DNA of 64,000 nt from Aestuariibaculum marinum (GTDB lineage Bacteria > Bacteroidota > Bacteroidia > Flavobacteriales > Flavobacteriaceae). The translations under genes were made by a program, and so were the position numbers. This document shows, one piece after another, positions 1 to 7,447 of the stretch. The first letter of the stretch is position 1. Each line of letters starts with the position of its first letter. Where the stretch lies: NCBI RefSeq assembly GCF_014596975.1, contig NZ_JACVXD010000002.1, forward strand, positions 490,280-554,279, read 5' to 3'. The notes under the pieces were generated by a model. It had not been told where the DNA came from. It was given only the letters and a program-made list of their open reading frames with translations, and ran no database searches.

Positions 1-1
1 T

Positions 2-223
2 TTTATAGATAGTGGGTTTGTTGATTCGTTCAGACACTTAAATAAAGAAGCCGATAATTACACATGGTGGAGTTATCGTGCCAATTCGAGAGCCAATAAT
101 AAAGGTTGGCGTTTAGATTATGCGATGGTTGCTGAGCCGTTGCAAGAAAAAATAAAAAGAGCCGTTATACTAAAAGATGCAGTGCATAGTGATCACTGTC
201 CTATTTTAGTAGAAATAGAATAA
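2..223 (+). CDS. xth: Exodeoxyribonuclease III, C-terminal end (partial)
   Basis: This is the last 73 codons of a gene that enters from the left edge; the frame begins at base 2. The translation has the hallmarks of the exonuclease III (AP endonuclease, EEP fold) C-terminus: FIDSGFVDSFR, then YTWWSYRANSRANNKGWRLDY, and the catalytic Asp-His motif SDHCP close to the end. The family removes abasic sites and 3'-blocking groups in base excision repair. It is followed after 38 bases by the OmpA-like gene on the same strand. The family call is secure; the start lies outside the window. Confidence 0.85.
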   Translation, partial: FIDSGFVDSFRHLNKEADNYTWWSYRANSRANNKGWRLDYAMVAEPLQEKIKRAVILKDAVHSDHCPILVEIE

Positions 224-261
224 TAGAGTGAGTTAAAATACAAACCAAAGAGAACTTAAAC

Positions 262-1218
262 ATGATTAAAAAATTTGTTTTAGCAGCATTGACCTTATCG
301 TTTTTAGCATCGTGTGTATCGCCAAAAGTGTATAAAGATTTAGAAAATAAATACAATAGTTTAAAAAAGGAAAATCGTAAGCTTCTTTTAGAAAACGAAA
401 CCCTTTTAGACGATAAAACAGTTTGTGAAAACGAACTTAGTAAATTAAAAGATTCTTATGCAAGTGCGGTGGAACAACGTGACCGCTTACAAAGCGATTA
501 TAACGCCACTAAAGCAAATTTAGATAACCTTAAAGCTTCTTATGAAGCCTTAGAGCAAAACAGTTCTAAAGCCATAGCGGCCAATTCGCAAAAGAATCGT
601 GAGTTATTGGCTGAGTTAGACGCGAAGGAACAAGCTTTAAATGCTGAAATTGCACGTTTGGCTAAGTTAAGATCGGAGTTAGAAGAGCGTTCAGCTCGTG
701 TGGTCGAGTTAGAACGTTTAATTGCCGAAAAGGAAGAAGCTATGACAGCTTTAAAAGACGCAATATCTAAAGCCTTAACAGATTTCGAAGGTAAAGGGTT
801 AACTGTAGAGCAGAGAGATGGTAAGGTGTATGTGTCTATGGAGAATAAATTATTATTCAACTCAGGAAGTTGGGCAGTAGGTGTCGATGGTCGTCGTGCT
901 GTACAGCAATTAGGTAGTGTACTTGGACAAAACCCGGATATCGCCGTACTAATTGAAGGTCATACCGATAACGTACCGTATTCAGGTAACGGACCATTAA
1001 TTGATAACTGGGATTTATCTACAAAGCGCGCCACTGCTATTGTGAATATCTTAGCAGAAAACGACGATATTTATCCTGAAAACCTTACAGCAGCCGGTCG
1101 TGGTGAATTTGCGCCTGTTGCAAGTAACGAAACTCCGGAAGGACGCGCTAAAAACCGTAGAATAGAAGTGATTTTAACTCCGAAATTAGATGAGTTATCT
1201 GAGCTTTTAAATGAGTAA
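262..1218 (+). CDS. OmpA-family outer-membrane lipoprotein with coiled coil
   Basis: A 318-residue protein with a lipoprotein signal (lipobox LASC, Cys18). A long charged, heptad-rich region follows (about residues 25-175), predicted as coiled coil. An OmpA-like peptidoglycan-binding domain covers about residues 195-310, with EGHTDN and NRRIEV as the recognisable motifs. The family tethers the outer membrane to peptidoglycan; here the coiled coil would act as a periplasmic spacer. A strong terminator follows directly. The exact partner or role is not visible from sequence. Confidence 0.85.
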   Translation: MIKKFVLAALTLSFLASCVSPKVYKDLENKYNSLKKENRKLLLENETLLDDKTVCENELSKLKDSYASAVEQRDRLQSDYNATKANLDNLKASYEALEQNSSKAIAANSQKNRELLAELDAKEQALNAEIARLAKLRSELEERSARVVELERLIAEKEEAMTALKDAISKALTDFEGKGLTVEQRDGKVYVSMENKLLFNSGSWAVGVDGRRAVQQLGSVLGQNPDIAVLIEGHTDNVPYSGNGPLIDNWDLSTKRATAIVNILAENDDIYPENLTAAGRGEFAPVASNETPEGRAKNRRIEVILTPKLDELSELLNE

Positions 1219-1248
1219 GTAAATTATAAGATTAACATAGATTTAAGC

Positions 1249-1281
1249 CTTTCAGTTTCCGGTAAGCTGAAAGGTTTTTTT
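1249..1281 (+). terminator. Intrinsic terminator after the OmpA-like gene
   Basis: Perfect 8-bp stem CCTTTCAG/CTGAAAGG followed by a run of seven T. Confidence 0.85.
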
Positions 1282-1321
1282 ATCTTTAATTTTTAAAATA
1301 GCTTCACAGAAATTATTCAGA

Positions 1322-2365
1322 ATGATGAAATATACAACCATACCAAAAACCGATATAAAAGTTAGTAAAATTTGTTTGGGAACCATGACCTGGGGAAATC
1401 AAAATACAGAAGCCGAAGGTCATGCACAGTTAGATTATGCTCTGGAACAAGGTGTCAATTTTATCGATACTGCCGAAATGTATCCGGTGCCGGCTAGTCC
1501 GGAAACGCAGGGAGAAACCAGCAGAATTATTGGTAGTTGGTTAAAGAAACGCGAAAACCGCGATCAAGTGGTGATTGCGAGTAAAATTGTTGGTCGGTCA
1601 AGTGATTATACGGCGCATATAAGAACCTCTGGTTTACAAGGAAACGCTATTGCCGAGGCCGTTGATAATGAATTAAAACGCCTGCAAACCGATTATATAG
1701 ATTTGTATCAAATTCATTGGCCAGAGCGCGAAACCAATACGTTTGGCAAACGTGATTATGTTCACAATCCGGATGACGAATGGACGGATAACTTTAATGA
1801 AGTATTACATAAGATGAATGAGCAGATAAAAGCAGGAAAAATTCGTCACGTTGGGTTGTCTAACGAAAAAGCCTGGGGAACCATGCGTTTTCTAGAAGAA
1901 TCGAAAGCACATAGCTTGCCTCGCATGAAAACGATTCAAAATGCCTATTCTTTGTTAAACAGAACTTATGAAGGTGATTTAGCTGAAATTTCTATGCGTG
2001 AGGATATTGGTTTATTGGCGTATTCACCAATGGCTTTCGGAGTGCTTTCTGGTAAATATATTAAAGGCACGGCTGCCGATAATGCCCGGTTAAAGTTGTT
2101 TCCGCGATTTGCACGTTACAGTAGTGAGCAATGTACAGAGGCTACAAGACAATATATGAAAATAGCCGAGGATTATGATATGACTTTAGCGCAAATGAGT
2201 TTGGCTTTTGTAAATCAGCAACCATTTGTAACCAGTAACATAATTGGAGCAACGTCCTTAGAGCAGCTCAAGGAAAATATTAGCTCAATTGACCTTAGCT
2301 TAACTAATGAGGTTATGGAGAAAATTAATGCCGTTCATGCTGTAATTCCGAATCCGGCAACTTAG
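1322..2365 (+). CDS. NADP(H)-dependent aldo-keto reductase, Tas-like
   Basis: A 347-residue aldo-keto reductase. It matches the E. coli Tas subgroup over its whole length as I recall it, with shared stretches such as LGTMTWGNQN, AEMYPVP, LKRLQTDYIDLYQ, and a similar length (about 346). The usual catalytic Asp-Tyr positions (FIDTAEMY) are present, as is the C-terminal cofactor-binding IIGATSLEQLKENI. The family reduces aldehydes and ketones with NADPH in the cytosol; the physiological substrate is unknown. The start is ATG ATG at 1322; the second ATG (1325) is equally possible. The gene stands alone between two terminators. Confidence 0.85.
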   Translation: MMKYTTIPKTDIKVSKICLGTMTWGNQNTEAEGHAQLDYALEQGVNFIDTAEMYPVPASPETQGETSRIIGSWLKKRENRDQVVIASKIVGRSSDYTAHIRTSGLQGNAIAEAVDNELKRLQTDYIDLYQIHWPERETNTFGKRDYVHNPDDEWTDNFNEVLHKMNEQIKAGKIRHVGLSNEKAWGTMRFLEESKAHSLPRMKTIQNAYSLLNRTYEGDLAEISMREDIGLLAYSPMAFGVLSGKYIKGTAADNARLKLFPRFARYSSEQCTEATRQYMKIAEDYDMTLAQMSLAFVNQQPFVTSNIIGATSLEQLKENISSIDLSLTNEVMEKINAVHAVIPNPAT

Positions 2366-2391
2366 TATTTTCATAATTGAGATAAACAGGA

Positions 2392-2418
2392 AGCCTAGGT
2401 CTAGACCTGGGCTTTTTT
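2392..2418 (+). terminator. Intrinsic terminator after the aldo-keto reductase
   Basis: A 22-base near-palindrome centred on TCTAGA, with only one non-Watson-Crick (T-G) pair, followed by six T. Confidence 0.8.
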
Positions 2419-2534
2419 ACTTTTATTAACTAATTTTTATCGGTATAACTTTCCGAAAACGAAATAGTTAATAAGTTTTATTTGTCGTATGCGATAAGCT
2501 GATAAATGTTAGGTTTTTTAGGAAATTCGAAGTG

Positions 2535-2542
2535 TAATTTTG
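2535..2542 (+). promoter_or_regulatory. Promoter -7 element for the carbonic anhydrase
   Basis: TAATTTTG matches TAnnTTTG and lies 26 bases before the ATG. No clear TTTG -33 element is seen. Confidence 0.55.
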
Positions 2543-2568
2543 AGAGATATTAACCATTTCTTTTAATT

Positions 2569-3348
2569 ATGATTACTCGAATTCATTATTATTTATGTTT
2601 CGTTTTTATTATTACATCATGTAATGAGGCAGTTAAACACTCCAATGATATAGCTTTACATACTGAAAAGCATTGGAGTTATTCAGGTGAAACTTCGCCA
2701 GAACACTGGGAAGAGATTGAAAAGAATTCGTCTTGTGGCGGAGCGTTTCAATCGCCAATTAATATTATTCATAAAGATGCAGACTCTTTAGAACAATCTC
2801 ATTTAAAAATACGTTATAACGCAACTACTTTTATCAGTAAGGTTGAGAATAACGGGCATTCCATTCAGTTTGATTTTGAGTTAGGTGATTCAATAAATTA
2901 TAATAATAAGACTTCTTATTTAAAACAGATACATTTTCATGAGCCTTCAGAACATAAAATTAATGGGGTAGTATATCCAATAGAAATGCACCTTGTGCAT
3001 CTTGATGATAATGGAGAAGTTACTGTCTTAGGTGTTTTAGGAGAAGAAGGCGAAGAAAGTCAGTTGTTTGAGTTTTTCGAGAGTTTTTTACCTATTAAAG
3101 AAGGAGTTTCTAAGGAAATTAACCAGCATGTAGATTTATCCGGTTTATTATTAAATGAAAAGCAATATTATTCTTATCAAGGGTCTTTAACAACACCGCC
3201 ATGCACAGAAAATGTAAACTGGGTTGTTTTTAAAGAGCCTATTGTTCTTTCGGAAGCCGAAGTGCTTAAGTTGAGAAATAATATGCCTATTAACAATTAT
3301 CGTAACGAACAGCCGTTAAATGGAAGGAAAGTAGGTTACAATTATTAA
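2569..3348 (+). CDS. Alpha-class carbonic anhydrase, lipoprotein
   Basis: A 259-residue protein with a lipoprotein-type signal (ITSC, Cys18) and one alpha carbonic anhydrase domain. The zinc ligands are visible as His122 and His124 (IHFHEPSEH) and His141 (EMHLVH). The active-site hydrogen-bonding Thr is in SLTTPPCTE, and the N-terminal QSPINI motif is present. It interconverts CO2 and bicarbonate and should act in the periplasm or on the outer membrane. It is a single gene between terminators with its own promoter. Confidence 0.92.
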   Translation: MITRIHYYLCFVFIITSCNEAVKHSNDIALHTEKHWSYSGETSPEHWEEIEKNSSCGGAFQSPINIIHKDADSLEQSHLKIRYNATTFISKVENNGHSIQFDFELGDSINYNNKTSYLKQIHFHEPSEHKINGVVYPIEMHLVHLDDNGEVTVLGVLGEEGEESQLFEFFESFLPIKEGVSKEINQHVDLSGLLLNEKQYYSYQGSLTTPPCTENVNWVVFKEPIVLSEAEVLKLRNNMPINNYRNEQPLNGRKVGYNY

Positions 3349-3365
3349 AAGCTTTAAAAAAAAAG

Positions 3366-3398
3366 AAACCCCTAACTAGAAATAGCAGGGGTTTTTTA
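3366..3398 (+). terminator. Terminator between carbonic anhydrase and rng (both directions)
   Basis: Stem ACCCCT/AGGGGT flanked by an A-run on the left and a T-run on the right. It can therefore serve the carbonic anhydrase gene (+) and the convergent rng gene (-). Confidence 0.75.
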
Positions 3399-3401
3399 AG
3401 A

Positions 3402-4949
3402 TTATTTTACCTGGTTACCATCTTTGTCAAAAAAGTGATATTCTAGGTATGTGTAAGCATCTCTTGGTAAAATTTTAACCCATTTCTTATGTTCAAAAAA
3501 CCATTTTGAACGTATAGATGGAAAACCTTTTGTTAAAAAGGCTGCTATAAAAGGATGTGTGTTTAAAGTCAACTTTTTATAGTCTTTTTTTAATAGTTTT
3601 TCAAGATCGTGTGTAATGTTTTGCACGATTCCTATCGGTGCTTCTACCTCAGAATTATTCATAAGTTCATCAGGGTTTTGTTCCCTGGTTTTTATGTTCA
3701 TTTCTGGGCGTACACGCTGTCTTGTAATTTGTATCAATCCAAATTTACTTGGTGGCAGTATTTTGTGTTTCGCTCTGTCATCTTTCATTTCATCTCTAAA
3801 ATGATTAAAGAGCTTCTGCCTGTTTTCAGCATTAGTCATATCTATAAAGTCGACTACAATAATACCTCCCATATCGCGTAAACGCAATTGTCTGGCAATT
3901 TCGGTAGCGGCTATTAAGTTAACCTCTAATGCGGTTTCCTCTTGGTTATTGGCTTTGTTAGAACGATTACCGCTGTTTACATCTATAACGTGCAGGGCTT
4001 CGGTATGTTCTATTACCAGATAGGCACCCTTGGCCATAGAAACGGTTTTGCCAAACGAGGTTTTAATTTGTCTTTCTATTCCATATTTTTCAAAAATAGG
4101 AACATTTGATTGATACTGCTTAACTATTGATTCTTTATTAGGTGCAATTTCGTGCACGTAATCTTTAATTTTAATGTAAAGCTCTTCATCATCAACATGA
4201 ATTGCTGTAAAGGTGTCGTTAAAAATGTCTCGTAATATAGACGAGGCTTTGTTCATTTCACCTAATACTTTACTTGGATGATGGGCTTTGTGTAGCTTTT
4301 TGCACATTGCAGTCCAACGACTTAACAAATTCTGCAAATCTTTATCTAGTTCAGCTACCTTTTTGCCTTGTGCTACCGTACGAACAATAATACCAAAACC
4401 TGGAGGAGTAATGCTCTTAACCAGACGTTTTAGACGCTCTTTTTCTTCTTTATCTTCTATTTTTTGAGAAATAGAAATACGACTAGAAAAAGGCACTAAA
4501 ACAATATATCTACCGGCAATAGAAAGCTCAGAGCTTATTCTAGGGCCTTTGGTAGAGATTGGTTCTTTTACTATTTGTACTAATAGCGACTGATTTGATT
4601 TTAAGACATCGGCAATTTTACCGTCTTTATCAATATCCTTTTCAAATGGGAAATTTTTTAAAGAAAAATCTTTTAGTTTACCTGTGCTTACACTTTTTGT
4701 GAATTTTAGAAGGGAAGGAAGTTTTGGTCCTAAATCATGATAATGCAAAAAGGCATCTTTCTCATAACCTACATTAACAAATGCAGCATTTAGACCAGGA
4801 ACAGCTTTTCTTATTTTGGCTATAAACACATCACCAACAGAAAAGTTATTACCACCTTCGTCTTTCTGTAATTCAATTAGTTTTCCATCTTTTAATAAGG
4901 CAAAATCAACATCATCGGAACTAGATCTAATGATCAATTCTTTATCCAT
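3402..4949 (-). CDS. rng: Ribonuclease G (Rne/Rng family)
   Basis: A 515-residue RNase E/G family endoribonuclease. An S1 RNA-binding domain sits at about residues 35-120 (DVFIAKIRKAVPGLNAAFVNV). The two catalytic magnesium-binding Asp motifs are VIDVNSG and VVDFIDM. RQRVRPEMNIKT follows at the end of the catalytic core. The protein has a single Cys (AMCKK), so the CPxC zinc-link that joins protomers in E. coli RNase E and G cannot form. Expected roles are rRNA maturation and mRNA turnover in the cytosol. The upstream region carries several inverted repeats (reported as a finding). Confidence 0.92.
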   Translation of the reverse strand: MDKELIIRSSSDDVDFALLKDGKLIELQKDEGGNNFSVGDVFIAKIRKAVPGLNAAFVNVGYEKDAFLHYHDLGPKLPSLLKFTKSVSTGKLKDFSLKNFPFEKDIDKDGKIADVLKSNQSLLVQIVKEPISTKGPRISSELSIAGRYIVLVPFSSRISISQKIEDKEEKERLKRLVKSITPPGFGIIVRTVAQGKKVAELDKDLQNLLSRWTAMCKKLHKAHHPSKVLGEMNKASSILRDIFNDTFTAIHVDDEELYIKIKDYVHEIAPNKESIVKQYQSNVPIFEKYGIERQIKTSFGKTVSMAKGAYLVIEHTEALHVIDVNSGNRSNKANNQEETALEVNLIAATEIARQLRLRDMGGIIVVDFIDMTNAENRQKLFNHFRDEMKDDRAKHKILPPSKFGLIQITRQRVRPEMNIKTREQNPDELMNNSEVEAPIGIVQNITHDLEKLLKKDYKKLTLNTHPFIAAFLTKGFPSIRSKWFFEHKKWVKILPRDAYTYLEYHFFDKDGNQVK

Positions 4950-5108
4950 TTAGTTAATTTTTATCCATACTTTCTAGGCTATAGTTTATAATTTTCTGTT
5001 TTTTTAGCAAACTGCTAATAGACTAAAAACCAGTAACTAGAACTTAATTGTACAGATGGATTATACATAATATTTTATCTGATGCCAGTAATAGCAACAG
5101 ATTTCACA

Positions 5109-5170
5109 GGATTTTTTTAAATCCGTGGAGTTCAGGAAAAGCACAAATGTGCTCACATTCTCTTGAACTC
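5109..5170 (-). repeat. Inverted repeats in the rng upstream region
   Basis: Read on the minus strand, GAGTTCA and TGAACTC (5164-5170 and 5128-5134 in plus coordinates) enclose a small hairpin AGCACA-TT-TGTGCT. A second hairpin GGATTT-AAAA-AAATCC lies at 5109-5124. They fall between the terminator of the previous operon and the rng start, so they are likely in the rng leader. The function is not known from sequence. Confidence 0.5.
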
Positions 5171-5199
5171 ATTTCAAAGAACGTTTTGTTTTGTAAAAC

Positions 5200-5227
5200 C
5201 AAAAAAAGTAGCTGTTAACTACTTTTC
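5200..5227 (-). terminator. Intrinsic terminator of the HU/small-basic-protein operon
   Basis: On the minus strand, stem AAAGTAG/CTACTTT with loop TTAACAG, followed by a T-run, just past the stop codon of the 30-residue gene. Confidence 0.8.
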
Positions 5228-5231
5228 TTGA

Positions 5232-5324
5232 TTATTTTTTCTTTTTGTGACGGTTAGCGCGTCTACGTTTCTTACGCTTGTGCGTAGCAACCTTATGTCT
5301 CTTACGTTTTTTACCACTTGGCAT
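5232..5324 (-). CDS. Very basic 30-residue protein, AURKAIP1/COX24 (bS22/mS38)-like
   Basis: A 30-codon ORF beginning MPSGKKRKRHKVATHKRK and ending in KKKK; well over half of the residues are Lys, Arg or His. Known family: short proteins of this kind in Bacteroidota are annotated with the AURKAIP1/COX24 domain, related to mitochondrial ribosomal protein mS38 and actinobacterial bS22, which sit on the small ribosomal subunit. A ribosomal location here is inferred from that similarity. It lies 42 bases after the HU stop codon on the same strand and ends at a good terminator, so the two genes are likely co-transcribed. The codons are clean and the ATG is AT-rich upstream. Confidence 0.8.
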   Translation of the reverse strand: MPSGKKRKRHKVATHKRKKRRRANRHKKKK

Positions 5325-5366
5325 AAATAGTGTTTTTTAAATTAATAATTTCTTTTAAATGTTTCG

Positions 5367-5657
5367 TTATTTAACCTCTACATTAGTTTTAACGCCTTCT
5401 ACAAAAACTTTAGCAGGCTTAAATGCAGGAATGTTGTGAGATGGGATTTTAATAGTAGTGTTCTTAGAGATGTTTCTACCTGTTTTTTCAGCTCTAGTTT
5501 TGATGATGAAACTTCCAAAACCTCTTAAGTAAACATTATCTCCCGCTTCTAAAGATGATTTTACTTCTTCCATAAATGTTTCAACCGTCGCTTGAACATC
5601 ACCTTTTTCAATTCCTAATTTCTCAGAAATTTTTGCTACTAAATCAGCCTTCGTCAT
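5367..5657 (-). CDS. HU-family DNA-binding protein
   Basis: A 96-residue histone-like protein of the HU/IHF family, close to the usual 90-95 residues. The N-terminus MTKADLVAKISEKLG, the GFGSF turn and the DNA-contacting beta-arm with IPSHNIPAFKPAK are all present. It binds and bends DNA in the nucleoid. It has its own promoter (5700-5732) and is divergent from mutY. Confidence 0.93.
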   Translation of the reverse strand: MTKADLVAKISEKLGIEKGDVQATVETFMEEVKSSLEAGDNVYLRGFGSFIIKTRAEKTGRNISKNTTIKIPSHNIPAFKPAKVFVEGVKTNVEVK

Positions 5658-5699
5658 TTTAATATATTTTTTTAGATTACTATAATTTTAAAAGGGATG

Positions 5700-5732
5700 C
5701 AAATATAGGAATTAAATATTCAATATTTCAAA
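5700..5732 (-). promoter_or_regulatory. Promoter of the HU operon
   Basis: On the minus strand: TTTG (5729-5732), 21 bases, then TATATTTG (5700-5707). Both Bacteroidota elements are perfect. Confidence 0.75.
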
Positions 5733-5765
5733 CCTAATTCATTAAAATTTAAGATTATAAACGTT

Positions 5766-5773
5766 TATTTTTG
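5766..5773 (+). promoter_or_regulatory. Promoter -7 element for mutY
   Basis: TATTTTTG, 21 bases before the ATG at 5795. No clear -33 element. Confidence 0.55.
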
Positions 5774-5794
5774 TTCGCTGTATTTATTTGATTG

Positions 5795-6835
5795 ATGATA
5801 TTTTATAAAACTTTAAACAATTGGTACTCAAATAATAAGCGTGAATTACCATGGCGGCAAACCACAAATCCGTATTATATTTGGCTATCAGAAATTATTT
5901 TACAGCAGACACAAGTCAAGCAAGGACTGCCATATTACAGCGCATTTGTCGCCGAATTTTCGTCTGTTTTTGATCTTGCCAATGCCGACGAAAGTCAGGT
6001 TTTAAAATTATGGCAGGGACTGGGATATTATTCCAGAGCGCGAAATTTACACGCAACAGCAAAATATGTCGCCAATGAATTGAATGGTGAATTTCCAGAT
6101 ACCTATAAAGACTTATTAAAATTAAAAGGTGTTGGCGATTATACCGCTAGTGCTATTGCCTCTATTTGTTTTAATGAGGTTGCTGCGGTAGTAGATGGTA
6201 ATGTGTATCGTGTTCTGTCGCGTTATTTCGGCATCGATACACCTATAAATACCACTCAAGGACAAAAGGAATTTAAAGCTTTGGCTCAGGAGCTTATCGA
6301 TAAGCAAGATCCGGCGACCTTTAATCAGGCTATTATGGAATTTGGTGCTACACATTGTAAACCTAAAAACCCAAAGTGCGATACCTGTCCGTTTAAAAAT
6401 AGCTGTTTGGCCTATAATAAAGGTGATATTGAAAATTTGCCTGTGAAGTTGAAAAAAACTAAGGTTAAAACGAAGTATTTTAATTTCCTGGTAATTCTTT
6501 CAAATAACAATCAAACTATTTTAGAACAACGTCAAGGAAAAGGTATTTGGCAAAACCTGTATCAGTTTCCTTTAATAGAAACCAAAAACGAAGTAGCTTT
6601 TGAGGAATTTAAAAGTTTGGTAAAGGAGCATTCTATATTAAAGGATAAAACCTTTGAGTTATCCTTGTATAATAAGGAGGCTATTGTACATAAATTATCG
6701 CATCAGCATTTGCATACAAAATTCTGGATTGTAAAACTTGATGCACCGTTAAATAATGGTGTGGCTTTAGAAACCGTGTCCGACTATGCTGTACCTATAT
6801 TAATAGGGAATTTTATTGAGGCTTTTAATTTTTAA
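5795..6835 (+). CDS. mutY: A/G-specific adenine DNA glycosylase MutY
   Basis: A 346-residue glycosylase that removes adenine mispaired with 8-oxoguanine. The catalytic Glu33 is in SEIILQQTQ, the helix-hairpin-helix is LKGVGDYTASAI, and the catalytic Asp134 is in VVDGNVYRVLSRYF. The iron-sulfur cluster ligands follow the classic CX6CX2CX5C pattern (CKPKNPKCDTCPFKNSC). A C-terminal NUDIX-like 8-oxoG recognition domain follows from about residue 225. A TTG three bases upstream could extend the protein by one residue; I chose the ATG because TTG starts are rare in this group. Confidence 0.95.
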   Translation: MIFYKTLNNWYSNNKRELPWRQTTNPYYIWLSEIILQQTQVKQGLPYYSAFVAEFSSVFDLANADESQVLKLWQGLGYYSRARNLHATAKYVANELNGEFPDTYKDLLKLKGVGDYTASAIASICFNEVAAVVDGNVYRVLSRYFGIDTPINTTQGQKEFKALAQELIDKQDPATFNQAIMEFGATHCKPKNPKCDTCPFKNSCLAYNKGDIENLPVKLKKTKVKTKYFNFLVILSNNNQTILEQRQGKGIWQNLYQFPLIETKNEVAFEEFKSLVKEHSILKDKTFELSLYNKEAIVHKLSHQHLHTKFWIVKLDAPLNNGVALETVSDYAVPILIGNFIEAFNF

Positions 6836-6917
6836 TTAGGTTATACATGGCTAGTCGCAATTTTTTTTTAATTTTAAAAAAATGGAAATCGATTCTAAAT
6901 AATGAAAAGCAATTCTG

Positions 6918-6925
6918 TAATTTTG
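6918..6925 (+). promoter_or_regulatory. Promoter -7 element for ssb
   Basis: TAATTTTG, 20 bases before the ssb ATG. Confidence 0.55.
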
Positions 6926-6945
6926 CTTTGTATAAACTATAATAT

Positions 6946-7404
6946 ATGTCTGGAACTTTAAATAAAGTAATGTTAATTGGTCATTTAGGTGACGAGGTGA
7001 AAATGCACTATTTTGAGGGTGGTGGATGCGTGGGGCGTTTTCCTTTGGCTACTAATGAAACTTACGTTAGCAAACAAACTAACGAACGTGTGACCAATAC
7101 CGAATGGCATAATATTGTTGTTAGAAATAAAGGAGCCGAAATTTGCGAAAAGTATTTAAGCAAAGGAGATAAGGTGTATATTGAGGGGCGTCTTAAAACC
7201 AGAAAATGGCAAGACGATTCAGGCAATGAACGTTACTCGACCGAAATTCAATGTACAGATTTTACATTTTTAACTACTAAAAAGGAAAGTGAAGCACAAC
7301 AAACAGCAGCCTCCAATACGCCAAGTGCATCACAGCCTGAAAAGCCAGTAGAAAATAAACCTGTTTCAAGCGAACCTATAGAAGATGACGATCTTCCATT
7401 TTAA
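6946..7404 (+). CDS. ssb: Single-stranded DNA-binding protein
   Basis: A 152-residue SSB: OB-fold from about residue 4 to 108 (NKVMLIGHLGDEVKM, TEWHNIV, YIEGRLKTRKWQDD), a flexible Gln/Ser/Pro-rich linker, and the acidic tip EDDDLPF that recruits repair and replication proteins. It sits between mutY and gldE in an order familiar from flavobacteria. Tetramer-type SSB acting at replication and repair forks. Confidence 0.95.
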   Translation: MSGTLNKVMLIGHLGDEVKMHYFEGGGCVGRFPLATNETYVSKQTNERVTNTEWHNIVVRNKGAEICEKYLSKGDKVYIEGRLKTRKWQDDSGNERYSTEIQCTDFTFLTTKKESEAQQTAASNTPSASQPEKPVENKPVSSEPIEDDDLPF

Positions 7405-7447
7405 GAAAACGCCAGAAAGCGTTTATGTTTAACTTAAATATTAGTAT

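Noticed and set aside
540-860. Antisense ORF inside the OmpA-like gene
   Set aside because: Shadow of a gene with strong domain evidence; no promoter or family support.
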